Source: Petrolisthes cinctipes
Lineage: Eukaryota; Arthropoda; Malacostraca; Decapoda; Porcellanidae
Reading direction: 5' to 3'
Assembly: GCA_033782935.1 (NCBI GenBank)
Contig: JAWQEG010000710.1
Location: 1,302,001 to 1,366,000, forward strand
DNA: 64,000 nt
Shown here one piece after another: positions 1 to 10,487 of the stretch; the stretch's first letter is position 1; every line of letters starts with the position of its first letter. The notes under the pieces are model-generated. The model saw nothing but the letters and a program-made list of their open reading frames with translations. It was not told the DNA's origin and did no database searches. The position numbers and the translations under genes were made by a program.

Positions 1-1278
1 TCATAGGGTGGTGGGTATCATTAGAGTGCTTGGACTGTAAATATCAACAGTCAATAATGGGGTGGTGGGTGTGTTGGTGTCATTACTGTGCTTGGACGGT
101 AAATATTAACAGTCATTCATAGGGTGGTGGGTATCATTAGAGTGCTTGGACTGTAAATATCAACAGTCATTCATGGGTTTGTGGGTGTGTGGGTGTCATT
201 ACAGTGCTTGGACTGTAAATATCAACTATAATTCATGGGGTCGTGGGTGTTGGGGTGTCATTACAGTGCTTTGACTGTAAATTTTAACAGTCATTCATGG
301 GGTGGTGGGTGGCATTACAGTGCTTGGACTGTAAATATCAACAGTCATTCATAGGGTGGTAGGTGTGTGAGTGTTATTACAGAGCTTGGACTGTAAATAT
401 CAACAGTCATTCATGGAGTGGTGGGTGTGTGGGTGTCATTACAGTGCTTGGATTGTAAATATCAACAGTCATTCTTGGGGTGATGGTTGTGTGGGTGTTA
501 TTACAGTGCTTTGACTGTAAATATCAACAGTCATTCAGAGGGTGGTGGGTGTCATTAGAGTGCTTGGACTGTAAATATCAACAGTCATTCATGGGGTGGT
601 GGGTGTATGGTTGTCATTACAGTGCTTGGACTGAAAACATCAACAGTCCTTTATGGGGTGGTGGGTGTGTGGGTGTCATTACAGTGCTTGGACTATAAAT
701 ATCAACCATCATTTAAGGGGTGGTGGGTGAGTGAGTGTCATTACAGTGCTTGGACTGTAAATATCAACAGTCATTCATAGTGTGGTCGGTGTGTGGATGT
801 CATTACAGTGCTTGGACTGTAAATATCAACTGTCAATCATAGGGTGGTGGGTGTGTGGGTGTCATTACAGTGGTTTGATTGTAATTATCAACAGTCATTC
901 ATAGGGTGGTAGGTGTCCTTACAGTGCTTGAACTGTAAATATCAACCATAATTCATGGGGTTGTGGGTGTGGGGGTGTCATTACAGTGCTTGGTCTGTAA
1001 ATATCAACAGTCAATCATGGGGTGGTGGGTGTGTTGGTGTCATTACAGTGCTTGGACTGTAAATATCAACAGTCATTCATGGGGTGGTGGGTGTATGGGT
1101 GTCATTACAGTGATTTGATTGTAAATATCAACTATAATTCATGGGGTCGTGGATGTTGGGGTGTCATTACAGTGCTTTGACTGTAAATATCAACAGTCAT
1201 TCATGGGGTGGTGGGTGGCATTACAGTGCTTGGACTGTAAATATCAACAGTCATTCATAGGGTGATGAGTGTGTGGGT
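1..1278. repeat. 62-bp satellite array, block 1
   Basis: Tandem head-to-tail copies of a unit of about 62 bp, cut at the left by the window edge. Each unit has a G-rich part on the + strand (GGGGTGGTGGGTGTGTGGG or a variant) followed by CATTACAGTGCTTG and then the dyad GACTGT-8 nt-ACAGTC. Shorter units of about 54 bp lack one GTGTGGGT-like segment; one follows the TTTGACTG unit near 510-590. The block ends where the LINE begins at 1279. The short open frames here come from the repeat and are not taken as genes. Confidence 0.97.
1265..1278. repeat. LINE target-site duplication, left copy
   Basis: ATGAGTGTGTGGGT lies directly before the first base of the LINE and is repeated at 10330-10343 directly after its 3' tail. 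It is satellite sequence duplicated at insertion, and it fixes both ends of the element. The first A at the right copy could equally be the last base of the TCAA tail, so the duplication is 13 or 14 bp. Confidence 0.9.
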
Positions 1279-1732
1279 CCCCCCCAACGGGAACCGCCTT
1301 GACGTGGTGGGGGGGCTTGCGTGTCTCTAAAACCTGGCGAGCTAGACTAGAGGGGGCTCCGACCCCTCCTCTGCCCCGATTTCGGGGAGAGAGGGCTTCC
1401 CATGCTAGTAAGGTCGCCAATGAGAGACCAGACTAAATGGTTCCCATGCATTAGGCTGCCAGTACGGGCCAACAGCGCTGCCCTCCGGAAGGACTGCCCT
1501 CTAGGGGCCGTCCTATGTTGGATGGTTGTGTGTCTGGGCCTGGAGATGTTGGGGAAGAGGGTCTCAGCACCGTCGTGGGCAAACTTTCGAGCCATTGGGG
1601 CTGCTTTTTCAAACGAGTGGCCCCGTGGGGGAAGAGGTACCCCGCCCACGGCGACCAGCGCTCGGTCCCCTCATCTGCCCGGTAGGTAGTAGCTCTTGGC
1701 TCCTGGGGCCAAAAACACTAAACCAATGATAT
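1279..1732 (+). promoter_or_regulatory. LINE 5' UTR, presumed internal promoter region
   Basis: This 454-bp stretch lies between the 5' end of the LINE and the first ORF1 ATG. It starts with a run of six C and is clearly richer in G and C than both the satellite and the rest of the element. I see no TATA box. LINEs of this class usually carry an internal RNA polymerase II promoter at the 5' end, so a promoter here is inferred from family knowledge and is not seen as a motif. Overlapping open frames on both strands (about 1347-1730) look like by-products of the GC-rich composition. Confidence 0.55.
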
Positions 1733-3749
1733 TTGGATAAAGAAAAGCCCCAATCTCTTCCTCGAGCGGTGGTCGACCAGGCCTTCGAGACGTCACTCTC
1801 TGGTCGTGGTAAGATGCAGAAAGCTGCAAATAAGAGTAGACCTAGCAGGTCGGGTCTTGTGTCGAAGAACCCTGTTAACGATTTGGACACGTTAATGTTA
1901 ACGAATGTACTCGCATCCTTTACCTATGGCGCTATCCACTCCATTTTTAAGTGCTTTGGAGTAGTCCTCCGAATCCGAATCACATATGACAGTGATTGTA
2001 GGTCTAATCGGTGCTATATTACTTTCAATACAAATGCTGCTGCCAAAGCAGCATTTGAGTCAAAAGATTCTCTGACGGTGGGGGATACTCATTGTAAAGT
2101 TCAGATGATACGGTCCATCAATGTAGTTGACAGTGACAATGATTACTGCCCTAATATATTTGATGATTCTGCAGAGAATGTCCCAAAGGAACGTTGGGTT
2201 CCTACACCCTTTTGGTTTGTGGCTTACTACAAGGAGGGACGTGGTAACATTATCCATGCTTCCCGGTATCTTGAGAAAGAAATTGGATTATTACCAATGG
2301 GCCACATAAAGAAATATGGTAAGGGAGTTTTAATCAGAGCCAAAGATCTTACACAGGCCATGATGCTCCTCAATCTTCCCTGTCCTTCTGATAGCATGTT
2401 TGAATCTATTAAACCACATCGAACATTTAATTATAGCAAGGGGCGTATATATAATGAGGACCTGTATTAATTCTCTGAAGAGGACATTCTCGCTATGTGC
2501 CCAGACAGTGTCCAAGATGAAAGGCAGTAAAAATATGATCATCCTCACTTTCTATGGCTCGCATATCCCAGATCGCATTAACATTAACCCCACCTCATTT
2601 GAGGTGAAGCCTTTTGTTGAGCGTCCCCTACAGTGTTTCTGTTGTTATGAGTTTGGTCATGGGAAAAGGAACTGCAACAACCGTTCCTGGTGTGGTAATT
2701 GTTCTGCTCTTGACTCACATCTTACTTCTGAGTGTCGGTCAGAGAGTTACTGCTTTTACTGCAGAGTTTCTCAGCCCTTGCGTTCTCGCCAATGTAAGAT
2801 GTACCTGCTTGAGCAGGATATCCTCCACTTGGCTAATACTCAATTCATTAGCATAGGTAGTGCCAGACGGCAACTCAATTTCAGGTGACAGAAGGATGGT
2901 GGTGTGAAGACATACGCCTCCTCCCTTCGCCCTAAATTGGTTGCAGCACCCTCTAAACCCTCTCAAGAGGCAGCTGCTTCTTGCTCTAGTGAGAACGTTT
3001 CTAAGGTTACTCTACATAATAGTTTCTCTGTCCTGGAAACTTTATCAGACACTCATTCTGGTGACCCTTCAACTGATGACAATTCTCAGACTTTAGCTAA
3101 AGGTGTCCATGTGGTAGAGGTTCACGCTGCAACACGCTCTCCCAAAAGGAAACTTAAGTCACCTAAACTGCCACAGAGATGCCTTCGTGGTTCCTCTGAG
3201 GCACTTGACTCTATAGATGTTCCACCTTGTGAGGCAACCATTTCTATGGACTCATCCATAGTTTCCTCTCAATTTCACCAGAAGCGTTCTCGTGGCTCTG
3301 ATGAATCTCTTGATTCAACAGAAGTTCCTCCTCGCAAGCTTCCTTCGGGATCATCAGAGGGGTGTGAAGTTAATGTGGATGCCACGGATGTTGTGACTTC
3401 AAAAGATTCACTCTCTCTTCCGCTTGAGCAGCGGAGTGATTCTACCACCTGTATTATGGATGTTGATGTATCTGCCTGTGTCAGTGATACCACTGCTGTA
3501 CAGGACAGAACCAATGTAATTGTTTCAAAGAATATCCCATCTCATATACCTTCATCTTCTTCTAACATATCAGATGCTTCAGGGACTCGTCTACGGGTCC
3601 CAATTACTGCCCCAAGTACTTCTCCTCGGGTTCGCTCTTCTTCTAGTGGCCCAGGATTAGACAAATCTTATTGTTTGAATAAACCCTCAGGTCGAGGTGG
3701 TAGTGGGAAGTACCTCCATGAGGCTTCCCAAAAATCAGTACTAAAGTAA
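1733..3749 (+). pseudogene. LINE ORF1 (Gag-like RNA-binding protein), broken
   Basis: ORF1 encodes the nucleic-acid-binding protein that packages the LINE RNA. The first part (1733-2467) holds a region near residues 55-125 that looks like an RNA-recognition fold; this is inferred. The frame meets a TAA at 2468-2470 and then shifts, between about 2500 and 2540, to the frame that carries the zinc knuckles. Knuckle 1 is C-x2-C-x4-H-x4-C at about 2634-2675. Knuckle 2 follows as C-x2-C-x5-H-x4-C. Knuckle 3 has its cysteines but seems to lack the histidine. A TGA at 2886-2888 interrupts the same frame, which then runs on through a Ser/Pro-rich tail to the stop at 3747-3749. ATG codons at 1733 and 1814 are both possible starts. 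The two stops and the frameshift show that this copy is dead. Confidence 0.85.
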
Positions 3750-6452
3750 CACCGTTCAAGGTCCTTCAGTGGAATTGCCGTGGCTTGCGTGCTTCTTGGG
3801 AGGAACTGCGCGTTCTTCTCTCTAGCTTCTCTCCTGCATGTGTTTCTCTCCAAGAGACAATGCTTGGGGACTACATTCCTGCCAGTCCTCCAGCATACTC
3901 AGCATTTTATTCCAATTCATTTGAAGGGCAGGGTCATCATGGTGGCTCTGCCATCCTAGTTCACCGAGATATTCCATGCACGAGCCTGGAGCTTGACACT
4001 CCGCTCCAGGCTGTTGCAGTTAAGGTTTTTATGGACCGCCCGTACACTGTATGCAGTCAATACCTTCCTCCCAGTGTTACAGTTGAGAGGGGTGATCTCA
4101 ACCATCTTGTACGGGACCTTCCATCTCCCTTTATTTTATTGGGTGATTTTAATGGTCGTCATCTTCTGTGGGGTGACAGTTCGGTCAACCCCAGGGGTGT
4201 TTTATTGGCTTCTTTTATTGAGGATGAGGGATTTGGGGTTTTAAATATGGGAGATGTGACACATTTTAATAGCCCTACTGGGACTTTTACCGCCATTGAC
4301 ATTTCCCTTTGCTCACCCAGTGCTCTGTTGGATTTTACTTGGAGAGTGTTGCCTGACTTATATGGCAGTGACCATTTCCCTATACTTTTAGAAGGTAACA
4401 GGTACGAACCACAGTCTCGTCTTCCTAAGTGGAAATTAGAGAAGGCTGACTGGCAGTTTTTTAGAGAGCTAACTTCTTCGGTCTCTTCTGTAGCCGATTT
4501 TGGTAGCTCTGACGAGGCTGTAACATATTTCACTGATATGCTCCACTCTGCTGCTCTCAACTCTATCCCTAGAACTGCTGGCTACTTTCCCAAACGTCCT
4601 GTCCCTTGGTGGTCACCAGTCTGCACCACTGCTGTGTGGGAGAAGCGAGCTGCTTTCTCTCGCCTTCGTCACAATCGTGGGGACCCAACTCTTTTAGAGG
4701 ACTTCCGACGGGCAAGGGCTCGGGCTAGACGAGTTTTAAAAGAGGCCCGACGTGCATCTTGGAAGGCCTATGTGTCTTCAATTAATACTAAAACTCCACT
4801 CACCCAAGTGTTCAGGAGAGTCCGTAAGATGGCGGGGAAGTTTTCTCCTAGTTCTCCACCTGTACTTAAGGTCAATGGAATTAAGATCATGGATGGTTTG
4901 ACAGTGGCCAATACCATGGCGGAGGCTTTTGCAAAGGTCTCCAGCCGTGACTCTCGACCTCTGGCTGTCAGGCATGAGTTAAGAGCCAAGGAGCGTACAG
5001 TCCTGGATTTCACAGGGAACGAGAATGAAAGTTATAACCATATATTCACCCTGAGACACCTGCATTCTGCTCTCTCTCTCTGCGGCGACACTTCTCCTGG
5101 GCCAGACAACATCCCATATGCAATGTTACGACACTTGGGTGAGGAAGCGATCTCATTTCTTTTAGCTGTATATAACAGAATCTGGCTGGAGGGTGTCTTC
5201 CCTTCTGGGTGCAGGGTTGCTACCATCCTTCCTTTTCTCAAGCCGGGCAAGGACTCTGGTGTTGCCCTCAATTATCGACCAATTGCCTTGACCTCCTGTC
5301 TCTGTAAACTATTTGAAAAGATGGTGAATGTCAGACTGGTATACTTCTTGGAACGGGGTGATTTTCTGTCCCCATCCCAGTCTGGCTTTCGTAAATACCG
5401 TTCCACTACAGATGCTCTGGTCAGGTTGGAAGCTGCTGCATGTGAGGCTTTTGCACGACATCAACACCTTGTCTGTGTATTCTTTGATTTAGAGAAAGCC
5501 TATGACACTACATGGCAATATGGCATCCTGCAGCAACTCCATTTATATGGCCTGCGGGGTCGCCTTCCACGCTTTCTTAAGGAGTTTCTCAGTGGTCGCA
5601 GTTTTTCTGTGAGGGTGGGTACAACCCACTCAGCATCTGTTGCACAGAAGGAGGGCGTCCCCCAGGGAAGCGTCCTCAGTGTCACATTGTTTGCAGTAGC
5701 AATTAATGCCATTGCCTCATCCCTTCCAGACAGTATAGCTAACTCGATGTACGTTGACGACCTAGCAGTCTGGTTTGCTGCTTCCCGTATGTCAGTGGCG
5801 GAGTGGCGCATGCAGCTTGCCCTTGACAGGGTGTCACGTTGGACTGATTCTCATGGGTTTCGATTTTCTCCTTCCAAGACAGTTGCTATGCACTTCTGCC
5901 GCATCCGAGGCATCCACCCGGATCGGACTTATTCATGTATGGTCATCGGATACGATGTGTCGAGGAGACTCGCTTTTTGGGTCTCCTTTTTGACAAACGT
6001 TTGACTTGGGTTCCCCACTTACGTACACTTAAGGTCTCTTGCCTCAATGCTCTTAACCTGTTGAGGGTCCTGAGCCATACATCCTGGGGGGCTGATCGGG
6101 CCACCCTCCTTCGCCTATACCATGTTGTTATTAGGTCAAAACTCGACTATGGGTATGAGGTGTACTCTTCTGCCACCGATGCCCGTCTCAGAGTTTTAGA
6201 CCCTGTTCATAATGCTGGAGTACGTCTGGTGACCGGAGCCTTCAGGTCGTCCCCAATCCCAAGTCTCCTGGTGGACGCTAATGAGCCACCTCTTGATCTC
6301 CGTCGCCAGTCCTTGATGGTTCGTTGTTGGCATCGATTACATTGACTTCCTGACACCCTACCTTGCTTGGTGGTGTCATCTGATATCATGTCTCAGTACT
6401 TCTGTAACAGCGTGATTTTTGTCCCCTTACGTTACTCTTAGATATTACTATT
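3722..6452 (+). pseudogene. LINE ORF2, 5' part: endonuclease and reverse transcriptase, broken
   Basis: ORF2 encodes the enzyme that nicks the target and copies the LINE RNA into it. The frame is open from 3722, overlapping the end of ORF1 by 28 bp, and no ATG lies in frame before the endonuclease begins (QWNCRGL near 3765), so the true start is unclear. Endonuclease motifs seen are LQE near 3850, GDFNGRH at about 4142-4163 and SDHFP near 4365-4380. Reverse transcriptase motifs seen are NYRPIAL near 5270, SQSGFRKYRST near 5380, FDLEKAYD near 5482-5505, GVPQGS near 5655 and the catalytic YVDD at 5750-5761. The frame shifts near 5925-5945; reading then continues in another frame to a TGA at 6343-6345 and a TAG at 6439-6441. 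The 2.5-kb insert separates this part from the RNase H part. Confidence 0.93.
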
Positions 6453-7002
6453 TGTAATGTTGTGGACCGTAGAGATGAAAAGCCACCAAGTGCCACATGA
6501 ATACTTTATTGAGTAACATTCAACCTGTCGGTAAAACCACCCGTTAAACACTCCCTCAAACAGATAGTTTCACTTGTAATAATAAAATATCTATAAAATC
6601 TATAATTATAAAAGGCACAGCATATTAAACTATGACATTTATCGTAAACAAAAGTATGTGACGTAATTAGCTCGGCAACTTACACCTTGGCGCTCCAAAT
6701 CCGGTTGCCACACATTCCTAACCAATAGTATGCCGTACGTACATCACTGCCAATACTCTGGACACACACCTCTGCCAATACACATTATACTTTAAGTAAA
6801 TATATGGAAACAGGTCCAAAACAACATAACTCGAAACAACAAAACACGATCCAAACCATATAACTACCTAACACCCGGAATCATATACAATTTATATTCG
6901 CACATTTCCGTCACCTTAACTATAAACAACTACAGTAACACAAATATCATACCTTTCATCGAGAACTAGCCTACATCTGCACGAACGGTCGGGTGCTCAC
7001 CC

Positions 7003-7070
7003 GACACGTATCACCACACACACAGGACTGCTGGCTGACACGTATCACCACACACACAGGACTGCTGGCT
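7003..7070. repeat. 34-bp direct tandem repeat, two copies
   Basis: Two identical adjacent 34-bp copies (7003-7036 and 7037-7070) begin GACACGTATCACC and include a short CA run; the next four bases, GACA, start a third copy. The repeat lies inside the LTR-like insert. Identity between the copies suggests a recent duplication or slippage. Confidence 0.95.
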
Positions 7071-8723
7071 GACAAGCAACAGTGGCTACCAGCTGCCCAC
7101 AATGCCCAATAAAACACCATCGCCTTGCGCAGTAGCCATCACATTATTTATAATCAGTTAAATATCCTAATCTATGATACATGTTACAAACATAATACAC
7201 AAATGAGAAATATTATGATACATCACACAAACGCAATATACCCTTAAAGCTAATTATGATTGCATCATACACTATTTTACTCTACTTTTGGAGGGAAACA
7301 AAAACCCACTGCCTTCAACAAAACAAAAAGCCACCAGTGCATGCTACTACTCTATCCTATATCTGGATCAACCCGGTCTGAAAAAAAAAAGAACAAGAGA
7401 CTGATGAGGAACCGGACAAGCCCAGTCCCTTCTCAGTACGAGGTATACGCTGCCACCACCAGACCAAAGTTGATCAGAGGAACCAAGTGAGCACACACCG
7501 GAAGGGTAGCGTAGCATTAGCTTATTTAGGCACGTGAGTAAGCAACCCAGACTACAATTTTAACGGGGGTACGATCAGTTATATGAATTAGGAATCTATT
7601 ATTTTCTATAAAGGAACACAGTCTATTTGTTATTTCGGTGACGAAAATACTCAGACAATGTAAAACTCATTTATTTGTTCAACCTATTTGGTACGAGTAC
7701 AACATAATCACAATAATAAAAATTTCTGTTCCCCCTTCCCTTGCTAGTATTTCCTACTCGCCGTTCTGTCACCTAGGACAGGAATAATTCCGTGTCTCGC
7801 CAGTTGACAGAGCTAAGTACATATAAACAAAATATTACAACAAGGCCGAAATATAGTTAATACAATAAAAAAAAACATCCTAATCTCAACACTATAATAA
7901 TGAAATAATATAAAATTGTCAGCAACTGTTCTTAATTTTCTTTGGTACCACATGGTTCACTTTACACCAAGGGAGAATGCTATTTAATGGCTGTCACCCA
8001 GCAGAGACGAGACCAGAATCAGCATGAGAAAAAAACAAAACATACTTTACTTACTATGCCTGAATGTGAACACACAATATTCTTTAGTTAGTTATATCCC
8101 ATCACGGGACTAGTAGATTCACCACACTATATTCACAATATTATATTTATGATGAGAGCGAGTTGGAACTCTTACCTGTCACCAGCAGAGACGAGATCAG
8201 AATGAGGTAGTAGCAACTCAGGGTACTGCCTCGTCATCTCCCCCACTCTCACTCTCTTAAGCAAAGTAGTGACCAACTCATCTTAATTTCTGGCAAATCC
8301 ATCAGTTCTACCCTTACTGGTGTATATACTTACATAACCTAATTTAAACATATAAGTGAGCTCAAATCCATTGCTTTCTCCCTTGTTTAAAGTTTTATAT
8401 TACTGTAATTTACATATTCAAGGCATGTATTGTTCCGCCAACAAGAAAATGTACTGTCCCGACTGTAGGCCCTAACTAATCTAATTAATTTTCTAAGCAA
8501 GTTATAATTAAATGCCGGTAACAGTATAGGAATGTTAGCTTCGTTATTATGTATTATAATTATAAATGCAGGTTATTCCCTGTCTTCAATAAATTATTTT
8601 ACATTCATTTCTTAAATCATCACACATTTTTCTATTCCTATCAATCTACCTAAGTTTCCATTATTCCTCTCTTTAACCTATTTACCTAACTATAATAATT
8701 AATTCTATTTTCCTCATATTAAC

Positions 8724-8872
8724 ATTTCGTGTTGAAGAAGCCCACCACCGAGATTATTCGTTAGTGATAATCTCAGCCTGGCTACTCCCTACAATTTTAC
8801 ACTTATTTCGTGTTGAAGAAGCCCACCACCGAGATTATTCGTCAGTGATAATCTCGGCCTGGCTACTCCCTA
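8724..8872. repeat. 81-bp spaced direct repeat, each copy with a hairpin
   Basis: Two copies with an 81-bp period start near 8724 and 8805 and share GTGTTGAAGAAGCCCACCAC. Each copy contains an inverted repeat. In copy 2 (8829-8857) CCGAGATTAT pairs perfectly with ATAATCTCGG across a 9-nt loop. In copy 1 (8748-8776) there is one mismatch in the right arm. The pair lies near the 5' end of the LTR-like insert in its presumed - orientation, so it could be a regulatory or structured RNA element; that role is inferred. Confidence 0.9.
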
Positions 8873-8965
8873 CTATCCTACACTAAAACCCTATTCTAAT
8901 ACATATAAATATATAATACCTCTAAATATCCTAAATAACAATACATATAAAATAGGGGTGTTACA

Positions 8966-10032
8966 CTACCTATTACATTCTCGTGCACCATGGCCCTTTG
9001 ATTCCGGGTCAGAAAGGCTATGGAGGAGATGGGCATAGATGACTTTCAGATTTGTCCTGTGAGGGTCCCCAGGGTGGCTCCATGTCTTCTTCCAGAAGTT
9101 TCCCCCTGCACCTGCTTTACAGACAAGAAGGAATTTCTTCCTCCTCCAGTGGCTCGTTCCCTCTTTTTAGAACATGCCTTCACTCACAGGGAATCCCTCC
9201 CTGTGTACACTGATGGGTCAAAGTCTGATGCTGGAGTTGGCTTTGGAGTTGTCTTTCCTGACTTTTGCCATGGAGGCAGGCTCCCTTCTGTCATATCCAT
9301 TTTTACTGCTGAGCTCTCGGCCATTTTATATGCCCTCCAAGTAATGTTTACTCTCCCTCAGCCTTCGTTTACTATTTTTAGCGATTCATGTAGTGCCTTG
9401 CAGGCCTTGTGCAATTTTAACTCTTCCCATCCCCTGGTGTTGGCCATTCTTGAGTGGCTTGTCCTCCTGGGTCGTCGTGGCCGGAAAGTCACTTTTTGTT
9501 GGGTCCCGGCCCATGTGGGTGTTGATGGGAATGAGCGGGCTGACGCCCTGGCTAAGGCTGCGGTCTCCAATTCCCGGCCTCCTGCCAGGCATCATCCTGT
9601 TCCTGCAGTGGACCTCCGACCCTACATAGATGCTACCGTTCGTTCCTGCTGGCAGGACAGATGGGACGCCATCGGGGCTAACAAGCTCCGTGACATCCGC
9701 CAGCGCCTTGGATTGTGGAGCTACAGTGGCCTGTCCCGCCGGTGGGAGACGGCTCTTGTCCGTCTCTGCATTGGCCACACATTACTGACTCATGCCTTTT
9801 AATGGAGAGGGCTCACCCTCCCTACTGTGATGATTGTCTTGTCCCCTTGACAGTACGGCATCTTATTGTCGAGTGTTCCAGCCTTGGGGACCTTCGTCGT
9901 AGGCACCTCTCCGAGAACCGGAAGGGTGACGGTTCTTACAGTCTCTCCCAGGTGCTCGGGGAGGAGGCTTGTAGTGTGGGAGGGAACACCCTCTCCTATG
10001 TGGAGGAGGCTGGCCTCCTCCAAAAGTTGTGA
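8966..10032 (+). pseudogene. LINE ORF2, 3' part: RNase H and C-terminal region, broken
   Basis: The rest of ORF2 after the nested insert. A TGA at 8999-9001, probably linked to a small deletion, blocks the frame; it is then open from 9002 to 9799. RNase H degrades the RNA strand of the RNA/DNA hybrid. The D-E-D-D type active site is visible: YTDGSKS near 9206-9226, an E in FTAELSAI near 9301-9325, FSDSCSALQ near 9377-9403, and a late segment with WVPAHVG and GNERADALAK near 9500-9560. The frame stops at 9800-9802, but a second frame overlapping it carries on the C-terminal region to the stop at 10030-10032, including the C-x2-C...H...C pattern (CDDC, HLIVEC) common after RNase H in this class. 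One more frameshift near 9795-9800 is therefore inferred. Confidence 0.9.
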
Positions 10033-10310
10033 ATTTTATTATATTTATGGCTTTTTAGATAGTTCAACGTTTTCTTATCTTATATATATTTTACTTGAAT
10101 TAGTCAGTTTTTTTTTTTTTTTTTTTTTTTTTAGTATAAATGTGCCATTTAGTTTGTATGTTCTTTTATTCATGCTGCCTATCCCTTTCGGGGTGGAGAA
10201 GTCTGTTTAGTTTGTGTAAATATTTTATTAATGATGTAGATGAATACTTTGTATTGGGCGGTATATGACAATAGCTGTTGCGCCGCCAAATGCCTCATGG
10301 CATTTCTAAA
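10033..10310 (+). other. LINE 3' UTR with a T25 tract and terminal hairpin
   Basis: Non-coding A/T-rich region after ORF2. It holds a run of 25 T at 10108-10132 and, at 10288-10305, a perfect 7-bp stem AAATGCC / GGCATTT with a TCAT loop, only 5 bp before the TCAA tail. Several LINE reverse transcriptases recognise a stem-loop at the 3' end of their RNA, so this hairpin is a good candidate for that signal. The structure is seen; the role is inferred. Confidence 0.8.
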
Positions 10311-10330
10311 TCAATCAATCAATCAATCAA
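10311..10330 (+). repeat. LINE 3' tail, (TCAA)5
   Basis: Five perfect TCAA repeats end the LINE and abut the right copy of the target-site duplication. A short simple-repeat tail in place of poly-A is typical of I-like and some other LINE clades. Confidence 0.95.
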
Positions 10331-10343
10331 TGAGTGTGTGGGT
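10330..10343. repeat. LINE target-site duplication, right copy
   Basis: This is the second copy of ATGAGTGTGTGGGT, matching 1265-1278. Satellite sequence resumes here in register with the unit that was interrupted on the left, so nothing visible was lost at the target. Confidence 0.9.
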
Positions 10344-10487
10344 GTCATTACAGTGCTTGGACTGTAAATATCAACAGTCAATCATGGGGTGGTGGGTGTG
10401 TGGGTATCATTACAGTGCTTGGACTGTAAATATCAACAGTCATTCATAGGGTGGTAGGTGTGTGAGTGTTATTACAGAGCTTGGACT

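Larger units (their letters stand above)
6453..8965 (-). mobile_element. 2.5-kb A/T-rich insert in LINE ORF2, probable solo LTR
   Basis: This stretch interrupts LINE ORF2 between the RT and RNase H domains and has no convincing gene. Read on the - strand it starts TGTAACACC and ends ATTACA, the TG...CA form of an LTR. The first nine bases match the start of the BEL/Pao LTR at 19008 and 26689, which is why I give it the - strand. The flanks are CTATT (6448-6452) and CTACC (8966-8970), an imperfect 3-of-5 match if they are a target duplication. Inside are a 34-bp tandem repeat, an 81-bp repeat with hairpins, and a partly conserved repeat (TGTCACCCAGCAGAGACGAG at 7992 and a close copy at 8178). 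A solo LTR left by recombination is the best reading; a non-autonomous LTR element or another A/T-rich element is possible. An open frame of 76 codons at 7260-7490 looks random. Confidence 0.6.
1279..10329 (+). mobile_element. I-like non-LTR retrotransposon (LINE), full-length but decayed, with a nested insert
   Basis: A LINE inserted in the satellite. In order it holds a GC-rich 5' region, ORF1 with zinc knuckles, ORF2 with an apurinic-type endonuclease, reverse transcriptase and RNase H, a 3' UTR and a tail of five TCAA repeats. The 13-14 bp target duplication and the intact 5' end show a full-length insertion. Without the 2513-bp insert at 6453-8965 it is about 6.5 kb, normal for this group. 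RNase H after the RT, a zinc-knuckle ORF1 and a short-repeat tail instead of poly-A fit the I superfamily (I/Nimb-like); the LOA or R1 groups are alternatives I cannot exclude without a tree. Several stops and frameshifts mean this copy cannot make its own proteins. Confidence 0.92.

Noticed and set aside
1347..1890. Overlapping open frames on both strands before LINE ORF1
   Set aside because: They lie in the GC-rich LINE 5' region, overlap each other, and show no domain.
7260..7490. 76-codon open frame inside the LTR-like insert
   Set aside because: Low-complexity basic peptide with no motif in an A/T-rich region; expected by chance.
6448..8970. Firm 5-bp target duplication around the nested insert
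   Set aside because: CTATT and CTACC agree at only three of five bases, so the boundary is plausible but not confirmed.
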